Source: DATATV01 sp035551355
GTDB taxonomy: Bacteria > Actinomycetota > Actinomycetes > Mycobacteriales > Pseudonocardiaceae
Direction of reading: 5' to 3'
Length of the DNA stretch: 64,000 nt
NCBI GenBank assembly: GCA_035551355.1
Contig: DASZNF010000009.1
Span: 40,093-104,092, forward strand
Below, one piece after another: positions 14,626 through 22,560 of this stretch. Position 1 is the first letter of the stretch, and every line of letters starts with the position of its first letter. The notes under the pieces are model-generated. The model was not told the origin of the DNA. It saw only the letters and a list, made by a program, of their open reading frames with translations, and did not search any database. The position numbers were made by a program, and so were the translations under genes.

Positions 14626-17004
14626 GTGAAGATCGCGATCGTGGGCGGCGGCCCGGGCGGCCTGTACTTCGCCGCGCTGATGAAGCAACTCGATCCGGCG
14701 CACCAGATCACCCTGTGGGAACGGAATTCGGCGGAGGACACGTTCGGCTTCGGCGTGGTGTTCTCCGACGAGACGCTGGGCGGTATCGCGAACGCCGACA
14801 CCGCGGTCGCGGCGGCCATGGCCGAGCGATTCGCGCGCTGGACCGACATCGACATCCATGTCCGGGACCAGACGCAGACCATCGGCGGGCAGGGGTTCGC
14901 CGCGATGAGCCGCAAGGAGCTGCTTCGCCTGCTGCACAACCGATGCCGCGATCTCGGCGTGCGCCTGCGGTTCGCCACGCTCGCCCCCGAGGTCGACGAA
15001 CTACGGGCTACGCACGACCTGGTGATCGGGGCGGACGGCGTCAACTCGGCCATCCGCTCGGCTCATGCCGGCAGTTTCCGGCCCGAGCTGGATCGCCGCC
15101 CCAACAGGTACATGTGGCTGGGCACCGACCTGGTGTTCGAGGCTTTCCAGTTCTACATCAAGGAAACCGACGCCGGCGTGCTGCAGGTGCACGGCTATCC
15201 CTACTCCGACACCGGGTCCACGTTCATCGTCGAGATGACCGAAAAGGTCTGGCACGCCATGGGTTTCGACGCGACCGAGACCGCCGATTTCCCGCCCGGC
15301 GCGTCCGATCACGCGGCCATCGAACGGATCGGCGAGCTGTTCGCCGAGGAACTCGGCGAACACCGGCTGCTGGCCAACGGGTCGAAATGGCTCAACTTCA
15401 CCACCGTGCGCAACGCGTGCTGGCACCACGACAATCTGGTGTTGCTCGGCGATGCCGCGCACACCGCGCACTTCTCCATCGGCTCGGGCACCAAACTGGC
15501 CATGGAGGACGCCCTCGCGCTGGCCGCCTGCCTGCACGAGCAGCCGGACGTCGAGTCGGCCCTGACCGCGTACGAGACCGAGCGGCGGCCGGTGGTGGAA
15601 TCCACCCAGCGGGCCGCGCAGGCATCCCTGGAATGGTTCGAGAACCTGGCCATGTACCTCGACCAGGAACCGACCCAGTTCTGTTTCAACCTGCTCACTC
15701 GCTCCCGCCGCATCACGTATCAGAACCTGCGCGAACGCGACGCCGAGTTCGCCGACCGGGTGGACGCCGCGTTCGCGAAGTCCAACGGCCACAAGGACAT
15801 CGCGCCGGCGATGTTTCAGCCGTTCCGCCTGGGCCAGCTGGAACTGGCCAACCGGGTGGTGGTGTCCGCGATGGACATGTACTCCGCGGTGGACGGCGTG
15901 CCCGGCGACTTTCACCTGGTACACCTCGGAGCCAAGGCCATGGGCGGGGCCGGGCTGGTGATGACGGAGATGGTCTGCGTGTCCCCGGAGGGCCGGATCA
16001 CCCCGGGCTGCACCGGATTGTGGACCGACGAGCAGCGCGACGCGTGGACCCGCATCGTGTCCTTCGCCCACGACCACGGCAACGCGCGAATCGGCCTGCA
16101 GCTGGGCCATTCCGGCCGGAAGGGCTCGACCCGGCTGATGTGGGATGGCATGGATCGGCCGCTGCCCGGGGGAAACTGGGAAGTCGTCGCCCCGTCGGCG
16201 ATTCCCTACGGTCCGGACTCCCCCGTTCCCCGCGAACTCACTCTCGCCGACCTCGACCGGATTCGGGCCGAGTTCGTGGCCGCCGCCCGGCGCGGCACGG
16301 AAGCCGGCTTCGATCTGCTCGAACTGCACTGCGCGCACGGCTATCTGCTGTCCTCGTTCCTGTCCCCACTCACCAACCACCGCACCGACGACTACGGCGG
16401 CCCACTCGAGCACCGGCTGCGGTTTCCGCTGGCCGTCTTCGACGCGGTGCGCGCGGTCTGGCCGGCCGATCGGCCGATGACCGTGCGGATCTCGGCCACC
16501 GACTGGCTGCCCGGCGGCAACACCGAACACGACGCGGTGCGCATCGCGCGCGCGTTCATTTCCCATGGCGCACAAGCGATCGACGTGTCGACCGGGCAGA
16601 TCGGCCCGGACGAGCGACCGGCGTTCGGCCGGTCGTATCAGACCCCGTTCGCCGACCGGATCCGGCACGAGGCGGCCGCGGGCACGCCGGCCGCGGTGAT
16701 CGCGGTGGGCGCGATCGCCTCCTACGACGATGTGAACTCGATCCTGCTGGCCGGCCGGGCGGATCTGTGCGCGCTGGGCCGCACCCACTTGTACGACCCG
16801 CACTGGACCCTGCACGCCGCGGCCGAACAGGAGTATCAGGGCGCGGCGGCGCGGTGGCCGGTGCAGTTCCAGGCCGGTCGCAGGCGGCCGCCGGCCGCAC
16901 GCACCGACGCGGTGCGGCCCCGGCTGTCCCTGCTGCGCGCGACCGACCCGGCGGACGCCGTGCACCTGCGCTGGCATCCGGCCCGCGACCCGGCCCTGGC
17001 CTGA
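14626..17004 (+). CDS. Fused FAD monooxygenase / old-yellow-enzyme reductase of the 2-aminobenzoyl-CoA monooxygenase/reductase type
   Basis: 792 residues from GTG 14626 with an AGGAGGA site. Residues 1 to about 395: aromatic-ring FAD monooxygenase (dinucleotide fold IVGGGPGGLYFAALM; LVIGADGVNSAIRSAH; LLGDAAHTAHFSIGSGTK). Residues about 410-770: old-yellow-enzyme FMN barrel (MFQPFRLGQLELANRVVVSA, IGLQLGHSGRKGS, ELHCAHGYLLSSFLSP, DDYGGPLEHRLRFP, RADLCALGRTHLYDPHW). This fusion order is that of 2-aminobenzoyl-CoA monooxygenase/reductase from Azoarcus; database entries often call it bifunctional salicylyl-CoA 5-hydroxylase/oxidoreductase. It hydroxylates and then reduces the CoA-activated ring, removing aromaticity. 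Kynureninase and CoA ligase nearby favour anthraniloyl-CoA. Confidence 0.88.
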   Translation: MKIAIVGGGPGGLYFAALMKQLDPAHQITLWERNSAEDTFGFGVVFSDETLGGIANADTAVAAAMAERFARWTDIDIHVRDQTQTIGGQGFAAMSRKELLRLLHNRCRDLGVRLRFATLAPEVDELRATHDLVIGADGVNSAIRSAHAGSFRPELDRRPNRYMWLGTDLVFEAFQFYIKETDAGVLQVHGYPYSDTGSTFIVEMTEKVWHAMGFDATETADFPPGASDHAAIERIGELFAEELGEHRLLANGSKWLNFTTVRNACWHHDNLVLLGDAAHTAHFSIGSGTKLAMEDALALAACLHEQPDVESALTAYETERRPVVESTQRAAQASLEWFENLAMYLDQEPTQFCFNLLTRSRRITYQNLRERDAEFADRVDAAFAKSNGHKDIAPAMFQPFRLGQLELANRVVVSAMDMYSAVDGVPGDFHLVHLGAKAMGGAGLVMTEMVCVSPEGRITPGCTGLWTDEQRDAWTRIVSFAHDHGNARIGLQLGHSGRKGSTRLMWDGMDRPLPGGNWEVVAPSAIPYGPDSPVPRELTLADLDRIRAEFVAAARRGTEAGFDLLELHCAHGYLLSSFLSPLTNHRTDDYGGPLEHRLRFPLAVFDAVRAVWPADRPMTVRISATDWLPGGNTEHDAVRIARAFISHGAQAIDVSTGQIGPDERPAFGRSYQTPFADRIRHEAAAGTPAAVIAVGAIASYDDVNSILLAGRADLCALGRTHLYDPHWTLHAAAEQEYQGAAARWPVQFQAGRRRPPAARTDAVRPRLSLLRATDPADAVHLRWHPARDPALA

Positions 17005-17051
17005 GCGCCACCGACCTCAGTGGGTGAGCGGCGTGGCCGTATCGTGTTGAC

Positions 17052-17927
17052 ATGACGACAGGGGTCCCGGCGACCAATGCCGCGGTGGAGAGTCGCGAGA
17101 CCCGGCTCACCCAGTGGATCATCTCGATCTTCGGGCTGTACGCCCGGCCGGAGGGCAACTGGCTGTCCATCGCCTCCGTGGTCGCCCTGCTCGCCGATCT
17201 CGGCGTGGACGGCCAGGCCGCCCGGTCCTCGGTGTCCCGGCTGAAGCGGCGCGGGGTGCTGGGCAGCGAGCGCCGGGGCAGCGCGGCCGGTTACGCGCTG
17301 GCCGGGGAGACCCTTGAGGTACTGGCCGAAGGCGATGTGCGGATCTTCGAGCGGACCAGGGCCAACGCGCACGACGGCTGGGCGGTGGTCGTGTTCTCCG
17401 TGCCGGAGTCCGAACGCGACAAGCGGCACGCGCTGCGCGCCGGCCTGACCCGGCTGGGCTTCGGCACCGTGTCACCGGGCGTTCGGGTGGCCCCGGCCAA
17501 CCTGGCGGTGGCGGCCCGGCGCACGCTGGAACGCCGTGGTCTGGCCGAATACGTGGACATCTTCACCGGCGACCACTTCGCCTTCGGCGACCTGCGGGCC
17601 AAGATCCGGCAGTGGTGGGACCTGGACGAGCTGACCGAGTTGTACGCCGAGTTCCTCCGGCTCTACCGCCCGGTCCGGTACCGGATGTCCAAGGAGGACC
17701 TGCTGCCGGGCGAGGCGTTCTCGCTGTACGTGCCGATGCTGACCCACTGGCGGCGGCTGCCCTACCGCGATCCCGGGCTGCCCCTGTCGCTGCTGCCCTC
17801 GGGCTGGATCGGCGAGACCGCGGGTGAGCTGTTCGACGAGTTGCACCGCGAACTGAACGGGCCGGCCCAGGAGCACGCCCTCGAAGTGATCCACCGTGAA
17901 CTGCCGCGGCCGGGCAAGCGCGGCTGA
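17052..17927 (+). CDS. PaaX-family transcriptional regulator
   Basis: 291 residues. N-terminal winged helix (about 18-85: TQWIISIFGLYARPEG, DGQAARSSVSRLKRRGVLGSE), then the PaaX linker and C-terminal region (WAVVVFSVPESERDKRHALRAGLTRLGFGTVSPGVRVAP; FRLYRPVRY-like segment; LTHWRRLPYRDPGLPLSLLPSGWIG; DELHREL). PaaX-type repressors sense aryl-CoA esters such as phenylacetyl-CoA. In this cluster an aminobenzoyl-CoA intermediate is the expected inducer (inference). It starts 47 bp after the monooxygenase; no Shine-Dalgarno sequence is visible, so it may be leaderless. Confidence 0.9.
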   Translation: MTTGVPATNAAVESRETRLTQWIISIFGLYARPEGNWLSIASVVALLADLGVDGQAARSSVSRLKRRGVLGSERRGSAAGYALAGETLEVLAEGDVRIFERTRANAHDGWAVVVFSVPESERDKRHALRAGLTRLGFGTVSPGVRVAPANLAVAARRTLERRGLAEYVDIFTGDHFAFGDLRAKIRQWWDLDELTELYAEFLRLYRPVRYRMSKEDLLPGEAFSLYVPMLTHWRRLPYRDPGLPLSLLPSGWIGETAGELFDELHRELNGPAQEHALEVIHRELPRPGKRG

Positions 17928-17943
17928 CTCATATTCACTCCTC

Positions 17944-17971
17944 TTGACGCTCGTAACAGAGAGAGCATAAT
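17944..17971 (+). promoter_or_regulatory. Promoter upstream of the RidA-cupin pair
   Basis: TTGACG (17944-17949), a 16-bp spacer and CATAAT (17966-17971) form a good sigma-A-type promoter in the 105-bp gap after paaX. The GAGAGAG stretch in the spacer and an AGGAGAGG ribosome site (about 18020) precede ATG 18033. Confidence 0.6.
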
Positions 17972-18032
17972 CGGGATCGGAACCCGATCGGCGGGACACC
18001 TCCGTCCGCTCCCGCTGGCAGGAGAGGTCGCC

Positions 18033-18434
18033 ATGCCGGTGGCACGTATCAACCCGCCCACCCTGGCCAAGCCCTCCGGCTTCGCCCACGCGACCCGCGC
18101 CGGTGGCCTCATCCAGCTGGCCGGGCAGACCGCGATGACCAAGGATGGCGACATCGTGCCGGGCGGCATCGTCGCCCAATTCCGGCAGGCACTGTCCAAT
18201 GTGCTCACCGCGCTGGACGCCGCGGGCGGGCGGCCGGAGGATCTGGTCAGCGTGACGATCTACCTGACCGACATTCCCGGATACCAGGCCAACGGCCGGG
18301 AAATCGGCCGCGTCTGGCGGGAGCTGGCGGGCACCGAGTACCCGGCGATGGCCGGCATCGGGGTGACCGCGTTGTGGCAGACCGACGCGCTGGTCGAGAT
18401 CCAGGGCGTGGCCGTCGTGGCCGAGGATTGTTGA
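18033..18434 (+). CDS. RidA/YjgF-family enamine/imine deaminase
   Basis: 133 residues. Typical RidA trimer-fold sequence: LAKPSGFAHATRAGGLIQLAGQ, then VAQFRQALSNVLTALDAAGG, VSVTIYLTDIPGYQANGREI, W-RELAGTEYPAMAGIGVTALWQTDALVEIQGVAVV. The canonical Arg of RidA (RNHPANT-type motif, 'R-P/A-R') is not obvious here, so it may belong to a divergent subgroup such as aminomuconate-deaminase-like members. In a pathway whose dearomatised product is a 2-amino-enone CoA ester, an enamine hydrolase is a sensible partner (inference). Followed 11 bp later by a cupin. Confidence 0.85.
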   Translation: MPVARINPPTLAKPSGFAHATRAGGLIQLAGQTAMTKDGDIVPGGIVAQFRQALSNVLTALDAAGGRPEDLVSVTIYLTDIPGYQANGREIGRVWRELAGTEYPAMAGIGVTALWQTDALVEIQGVAVVAEDC

Positions 18435-18445
18435 GGGAGCGGGAA

Positions 18446-18931
18446 ATGGAGCCGGATCTGGGCAGATTCACGCTGGCCGGCGACCCGTCGCCGTACGCGG
18501 GCGAGGGCGGCCTCGTCGTGCCCGTGGTGACCCGGGCCGGGCAGGAACCGGGCAGCACCGGCCAGTCCGGCGGCGCCACGCGGATCTCCGGCGTCAGCAT
18601 CCAGCACACCCCGGCCACCCGGATCTGGTTCGGAAAAGTGCACAACGAACCGGGATTCCGCTCGGTACCGCACCACCACGGCGAGGCCGAGACCGGCGGT
18701 TACGTGCTGTCCGGCCGGGCCCGCATCTACTTCGGCCCGGAGTTCGCGGACTACCTCGACATGTCCGAGGGCGACTGGGTGTTCGTGCCGCCGTTCCTTC
18801 CGCACGTCGAATGCAATCTGGACCGCAACAAGCCGCTGACCTGGATGACCACCCGCACCCCGGAGAACCTCGTGGTCAACCTGGCCGACGTCGGCGACGA
18901 CGCGCTGGCCGACTGGCTCGACCGCCCCTGA
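18446..18931 (+). CDS. Single-domain cupin protein of the aromatic island
   Basis: 161 residues, ATG 11 bp after the RidA stop with a GGGAGCGGG site. Cupin metal motif: RSVPHHHGEAETGGYVLSGRARIYFG (HHH...E...G) and the second motif GDWVFVPPFLPHVECN (H). No signal peptide. Cupins of this size include dioxygenases, isomerases and sensors. I cannot choose between them. Conserved pairing with RidA behind a PaaX gene suggests a step on the deaminated or ring-opened product. A strong hairpin follows. Confidence 0.75.
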   Translation: MEPDLGRFTLAGDPSPYAGEGGLVVPVVTRAGQEPGSTGQSGGATRISGVSIQHTPATRIWFGKVHNEPGFRSVPHHHGEAETGGYVLSGRARIYFGPEFADYLDMSEGDWVFVPPFLPHVECNLDRNKPLTWMTTRTPENLVVNLADVGDDALADWLDRP

Positions 18932-18960
18932 CCGCCCCGGCCGCGCGGCGCGGGGCGGTC
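18930..18960. terminator. Bidirectional terminator hairpin
   Basis: GACCGCCCC (18930-18938) pairs perfectly with GGGGCGGTC (18952-18960) around a 13-nt GC-rich loop. It lies between the stops of the convergent cupin and aldehyde dehydrogenase genes. No U-tract, as is common in actinobacteria. Confidence 0.7.
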
Positions 18961-18974
18961 CTGGATTCGTTGGC

Positions 18975-20435
18975 TCAGAACGGATACGTGGGCGGCAGGC
19001 TGCGCATGGTCACCCAGCGGGTCTCGGTGAACGCCTCGATGTTGGCGGCCGGGCCGCCGAAGCGCGAGCCGGTGCCCGAGGCGGCCACCCCGCCGAACGG
19101 GACGTTGGCCTCGTCGTTGACGGTCTGGTCGTTGATGTGCACGATCCCGCTCGGAATCCGGTCGGCCAAAGCCAAGCCGCGCAACGGATCCCGGGTCACG
19201 ATGCCAAGCGACAGACCGTATTCGCTGGCCGTGGCCACCCGGACCGCCTCGTCCAGATCGCCGAACCGGGTCACCGGCGCGACCGGGCCGAAGATCTCCG
19301 CACGGAACGCCGGCGCCGCCTCGGTGACCTCGGACAGCACGGTGGGCCGGTAGCACAGGCCCTCGAAGGTGCCGCCGGTCTTCAGCGCGGCACCCGCGTC
19401 GACGCTGGCGGTGACCAGCGCGTGCACCTTGTCCCGCTGGCCCTCGTCGATCAACGGCCCGAGCGCGACCTCGCCCGCCGCCGGGTCGCCCACCGGCAAC
19501 TGCTCGGCCTTCGCGGTCAGCGCGTCCACGAAATCGCCGTAGATCCGCTCGGCCACCAGATGCCGGCCGGTGGTCATGCAGATCTGGCCCTGGTGGAAGA
19601 ACGAACCCCAGGCGGCCAGGTTGACCGCCGCGTCGATGTCGGCGTCGTCCAGCACGATCAGCGCCGAGTTGCCGCCCAGTTCCAGGTGCGCGCGCTTGAG
19701 GTGCTTACCGGCCAGCTCGCCGACCCGCCGGCCGGCCGGAGTCGAACCGGTGAAGGAGATGATCCGCACCGCCGGGTCGGTCACCAGCGCCTCGCCGACG
19801 TCCGCGCCGCCGGGCAGCATCTGCAGCACCCCGGGCGGGAGCCCGGCCTCCTCGAAGATCCGGGCCAGCACGACCCCGCCGGTGACCGCGGTGCGCGGGT
19901 CCGGCTTGAGGATCACCGCGTTGCCCAGGGCCAGGGCCGGGGCGACCGAGCGGATGCCCAGGATGATCGGCACGTTGAACGGCGAGATCACGCCGACCAC
20001 CCCGGCCGGGACCCGCCGGGCCATGGACAATCGCGGTTCCTCGCTGGGAATCAGTTCGCCGTAGGCGTGGCTGGGCAGCGCGGCCGCCTCGTAGCACTCC
20101 TGCTCGGCCACGTGCAGCGCGAAACCGGCCATGCCCGGCACCGCCCCGACCTCGCGCACGTTCCACCGGGAGATCTCCTCGGCGTGTTCGGCCCACAACT
20201 GCGCGGCCTTGCGCAGGACCGCGGCCCGCTCGGTGTGCGGGCGCGCGGCCCACTCCCGCTGGGCGGTCACCGCGTACTCGGCGGCCGTGTGCACGTCCGC
20301 CGCGTTGGCCTGGCCGACCTGGCCGAGCACGCTTCCGGTGGCCGGTTCGCGGACGTCGATGACCCCGCCCGAGCCCGGCTTCCACGCCCCGCCCAGATAG
20401 ACATTGCCGGTCCAGGTAGCTGGCTCGAGAAACAC
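18975..20435 (-). CDS. Benzaldehyde/vanillin-type NAD(P)-dependent aldehyde dehydrogenase
   Basis: About 486 residues from GTG 20435 (GTG 20471 would add 12). ALDH hallmarks: VVGVISPFNVPIILGIRSVAPALALGNAVILKPDP (cofactor and Asn region), FTGSTPAGRRVG, the general base in HLELGGNSALIVLDDADID, the nucleophile Cys in FFHQGQICMTTGRHLV, EIFGPVAPVTRF, and PFGGVAASGTGSRFGG. The IPSEEPRLSM segment and GQICM Cys context resemble benzaldehyde dehydrogenases. In this island it could oxidise 2-aminobenzaldehyde to anthranilate. That is inference; other aryl aldehydes are possible. Convergent with the cupin. Confidence 0.87.
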   Translation of the reverse strand: MFLEPATWTGNVYLGGAWKPGSGGVIDVREPATGSVLGQVGQANAADVHTAAEYAVTAQREWAARPHTERAAVLRKAAQLWAEHAEEISRWNVREVGAVPGMAGFALHVAEQECYEAAALPSHAYGELIPSEEPRLSMARRVPAGVVGVISPFNVPIILGIRSVAPALALGNAVILKPDPRTAVTGGVVLARIFEEAGLPPGVLQMLPGGADVGEALVTDPAVRIISFTGSTPAGRRVGELAGKHLKRAHLELGGNSALIVLDDADIDAAVNLAAWGSFFHQGQICMTTGRHLVAERIYGDFVDALTAKAEQLPVGDPAAGEVALGPLIDEGQRDKVHALVTASVDAGAALKTGGTFEGLCYRPTVLSEVTEAAPAFRAEIFGPVAPVTRFGDLDEAVRVATASEYGLSLGIVTRDPLRGLALADRIPSGIVHINDQTVNDEANVPFGGVAASGTGSRFGGPAANIEAFTETRWVTMRSLPPTYPF

Positions 20436-20555
20436 GGAAACCCCACTTCGTCCGTTGTGCGTCCGAACCACCGTAGGCGGGCGGTCCGGGCGGGCACAGC
20501 GGCTATTCCGATGAACGGAACACCGGTTTGCCGCCCGGTTCCCAGCTTCCCGCTG

Positions 20556-21020
20556 TCAGCCGAAGACCGCGCCCGCCACCAGCAGGCCTAGTCCCGCGAT
20601 GCCGGTCGCCACGCGCACGACATGCACCGCGGCCCAGCGGTCACGCTGTTGCCGCCAGTCGTCCGGCAGGGCGGTGCCGCTCGCCCAGGACTTGATGCGC
20701 GCCGCGATGGGCACCTCGATGGCCAGCGTCACCACCAGCGCGACCACGAACAGCAGCACGCCGATCAGCGTGAGGACGAAGGTCGCGGGACGCCCGCCGA
20801 CGGACAGCACCAGGGTGGGTACGGCGGTGAGCAGGGCGACCGGCATCAGCACGGTCATCAGCGGGGCCAGGTTGACGTTGAGCCGGTAGCCGATGGCCAG
20901 GAAGGCCGCGGGTTCGAAGGTGGCGATGGAGCGGGTCAGACCCACCCACGGCCCCCAGAACACGCCGGTGACCAACGCCGACAGCACGATGTTGAGCAGT
21001 TCGCAGGCCTTGAGCACCAT
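20556..21020 (-). CDS. DUF1772 / anthrone-oxygenase-like membrane protein
   Basis: 154 residues from the ATG at 21020. Four predicted membrane segments (LNIVLSALVTGVFWGPWVGL; LMTVLMPVALLTAVPTLVL; FVLTLIGVLLFVVALVVTLAI; VVRVATGIAGLGLLVAGAVF). The conserved late W-x(6)-W-x(3)-H-x(2)-R pattern (DDWRQQRDRWAAVHVVR) is that of DUF1772, a family including small anthrone-type oxygenases of aromatic polyketide pathways. It lies 25 bp after an ABM-domain gene, so both are likely expressed together under the divergent TetR regulator. Confidence 0.7.
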   Translation of the reverse strand: MVLKACELLNIVLSALVTGVFWGPWVGLTRSIATFEPAAFLAIGYRLNVNLAPLMTVLMPVALLTAVPTLVLSVGGRPATFVLTLIGVLLFVVALVVTLAIEVPIAARIKSWASGTALPDDWRQQRDRWAAVHVVRVATGIAGLGLLVAGAVFG

Positions 21021-21045
21021 GGGTGGGCTTCCTTTTCTCTGCCGC

Positions 21046-21390
21046 TCAGCGGTTTCCGGCGGCGGCCAGCGGGTCGGGGGTGTCGTGCGCGACGGTGTAG
21101 AGGGCTGGGTGCGCGACGGGAAACCGGCCTTCCGGCGCGGGCGAGCCGGGCAGCCAGAAATGCTCGGACACGGTGGCCCGCCAGTCCTCAGCGCTGTCCC
21201 AGCGGGCGAGGTTGACCACCGGGTACTGGGCGTCCGGGTCGATGGCGCGATGCAGCCGGGTGCCGCGGAAACCCTTGGCGCCCTTGGCTTTCTCGATGTT
21301 GCCCGGCCATTTCTGGATGAACCCGTCAATCAGGTCCGGCGGCATGGCGAACAGGTTGATCAGGACCAGGGGTTCGGCGCGCTCGGTCAT
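21046..21390 (-). CDS. Antibiotic biosynthesis monooxygenase (ABM) domain protein
   Basis: 114 residues. LVLINLFAMPPDLIDGFIQKWPGN, AKGFRGTRLHRAI and YPVVNLARWDSAEDWRATV match the dimeric alpha+beta-barrel ABM fold (about 100 residues, single domain). Members oxidise quinones or cleave haem, but many small ones have no known substrate. First gene of the leftward operon with the DUF1772 protein. Its promoter region carries the TetR-type dyad at 21416-21445. Confidence 0.75.
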   Translation of the reverse strand: MTERAEPLVLINLFAMPPDLIDGFIQKWPGNIEKAKGAKGFRGTRLHRAIDPDAQYPVVNLARWDSAEDWRATVSEHFWLPGSPAPEGRFPVAHPALYTVAHDTPDPLAAAGNR

Positions 21391-21415
21391 GGCGGTACTC
21401 CCTCCACTCGTTTTC

Positions 21416-21445
21416 TTCAGTGACTAGAACTTTATAGTCACTGAA
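21416..21445. promoter_or_regulatory. TetR-type operator between the ABM and TetR genes
   Basis: TTCAGTGACTA and its exact reverse complement TAGTCACTGAA are separated by 8 bp, giving perfect 11-bp arms. The dyad lies 26 bp upstream of the ABM start. A degenerate second copy (GTCACTG ... CACTGAC, about 21490-21515) lies just before the TetR ATG, as expected for joint repression and autoregulation. Confidence 0.75.
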
Positions 21446-21529
21446 CTTAGATGCGCAAGCCCCGGCCCGAGACGCACCGAAGAAAGTACAGTCACTGCAA
21501 CTATGCACTGACTGAAGTAAGCTGAGGTC

Positions 21530-22255
21530 ATGAGCGCGCGGACCGTGGACTGGACAGCCCGGAGTGATGGCACCGACGGCGAGGGGCTTGGCGCGGGCGA
21601 AGGTCTCGGCGCGGGCGAGGGGCTCCGGGAGCGCAAGAAGCGCGAGCTGCGGCAGCGGCTGACCGACACGGCGACCGAGATGTTCCTCGACCGCGGCTTC
21701 GACGCCGTGCGGGTGGCCGAGATCGCCGAGGCGTGTGGGGTGTCGGAGAAGACGGTCTACAACTACTTCCCCACCAAGGAAGCGCTGATCCTGGACCACC
21801 CCGACGCGGCGGCCGACAAACTCCGCCGCGGCCTGGCCGACTTCGACCGCACCCCGGTCGAGGCGATCCTGACCATCCTGGCCGACGAGCTGAACGCCAT
21901 GGTGGGCTGGCTGTCCGCGCAGCCCGACCCGGCGCAGGCGGCCGAGCACGTCCGCCGGTTCAACGCGCTGATCCAGACCACCCCGGCGCTGCGCGCGCAC
22001 CAGCGCGACATGAACGAGCAGCTGATCGCGATCGCCGCCGAGACGCTGGCCAAGCGGGCCGCGATGAGCGCCGAGGACCCGGAGCCACAGATCGTGGCGA
22101 CCGCGCTGCTCGGGCTGTGGCAGGTGCAGTTCACAGCGCTGCGCCGGTACCTCGACGGCACCCGCACGCCCGCGCAGCTCAGGCACGCGATCAGCGCCGA
22201 GGTGCAGCGCGCGACCGGCCTCATCGTCGACGGGGTGGGCGGCTTCGCCCGCTGA
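21530..22255 (+). CDS. TetR/AcrR-family regulator with a short N-terminal repeat
   Basis: 241 residues. HTH at about 38-85: REKK-like basic start, RLTDTATEMFLDRGFDAVRVAEIAEACGVSEKTVYNYFPTKEALI. The ligand domain follows, with no recognisable effector class. The 37-residue N-terminal extension carries 2.5 copies of EGLGAG encoded by an 18-bp direct repeat (21581-21625). That part may be a linker or a wrongly long start. Divergent from ABM/DUF1772 with perfect and imperfect dyads between them, so it is their likely repressor. Confidence 0.88.
   Translation: MSARTVDWTARSDGTDGEGLGAGEGLGAGEGLRERKKRELRQRLTDTATEMFLDRGFDAVRVAEIAEACGVSEKTVYNYFPTKEALILDHPDAAADKLRRGLADFDRTPVEAILTILADELNAMVGWLSAQPDPAQAAEHVRRFNALIQTTPALRAHQRDMNEQLIAIAAETLAKRAAMSAEDPEPQIVATALLGLWQVQFTALRRYLDGTRTPAQLRHAISAEVQRATGLIVDGVGGFAR
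21581..21625 (+). repeat. 18-bp in-frame tandem repeat inside the TetR gene
   Basis: GAGGGGCTTGGCGCGGGC, then a diverged second copy GAAGGTCTCGGCGCGGGC, then a half copy GAGGGGCTC. It keeps the reading frame and encodes EGLGAG-EGLGAG-EGL. Replication slippage could change its copy number without breaking the gene. Confidence 0.7.
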
Positions 22256-22403
22256 CCGCGCCCTCGACTGGTTCGGCGAATGCGGCATGACGATGGCGAT
22301 GGTGGAGACCGGCGGCGATCCGGGCCACGCCCCGGCCCGTCACGCGTACGCGCGCACCGGGTTCACCCCGTTGCCGGTCGTCCGCTATTTCACACCACTG
22401 TGA
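22256..22403 (+). pseudogene. C-terminal fragment of a GNAT acetyltransferase
   Basis: Immediately after the TetR stop, one frame reads RALDWFGECGMTMAMVET, then DPGHAPARHAYARTGFTPLPVVRYF to TGA 22401-22403. The ARHAYARTGFTPL block (A-x-Y-x-x-x-GF) is the last conserved motif of GNAT N-acetyltransferases. The acetyl-CoA binding loop and all upstream parts are missing, so this is a relic. Confidence 0.7.
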
Positions 22404-22530
22404 AGGTCAAGACCTGTCGGCGGAGCGGATCTTCGCTAGAGTGGACTCGTCGGGTGTGGATCACCCGGCAGCACGGCGGTGGTGGGGCTCACCCTTAACC
22501 GCGTGCCTCCCCGCGAGGTGCGCCAACGGT

Positions 22531-22560
22531 CCCTGATCTCCTCGAACAGAGAGGTCAGGG
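22531..22560 (+). promoter_or_regulatory. Hairpin/dyad covering the start of the multi-HTH gene
   Basis: CCCTGATCTC (22531-22540) pairs with GAGGTCAGGG (22551-22560) over 10 bp with one G-U, leaving a 10-nt loop. The stem contains part of the GAGAGG ribosome site and the first base of the GTG at 22560. It could hide the start in mRNA or be a DNA operator. Confidence 0.5.

Noticed and set aside
15001..16977. 658-codon minus-strand frame opposite the monooxygenase/reductase
   Set aside because: Shadow of the fused enzyme; no motif or ribosome site.
14626..17004. Salicylyl-CoA 5-hydroxylase as the function of the fused enzyme
   Set aside because: No gentisate or salicylate-CoA genes nearby, whereas kynureninase and isatin-type genes supply anthranilate. 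The name persists in databases, but context favours 2-aminobenzoyl-CoA.
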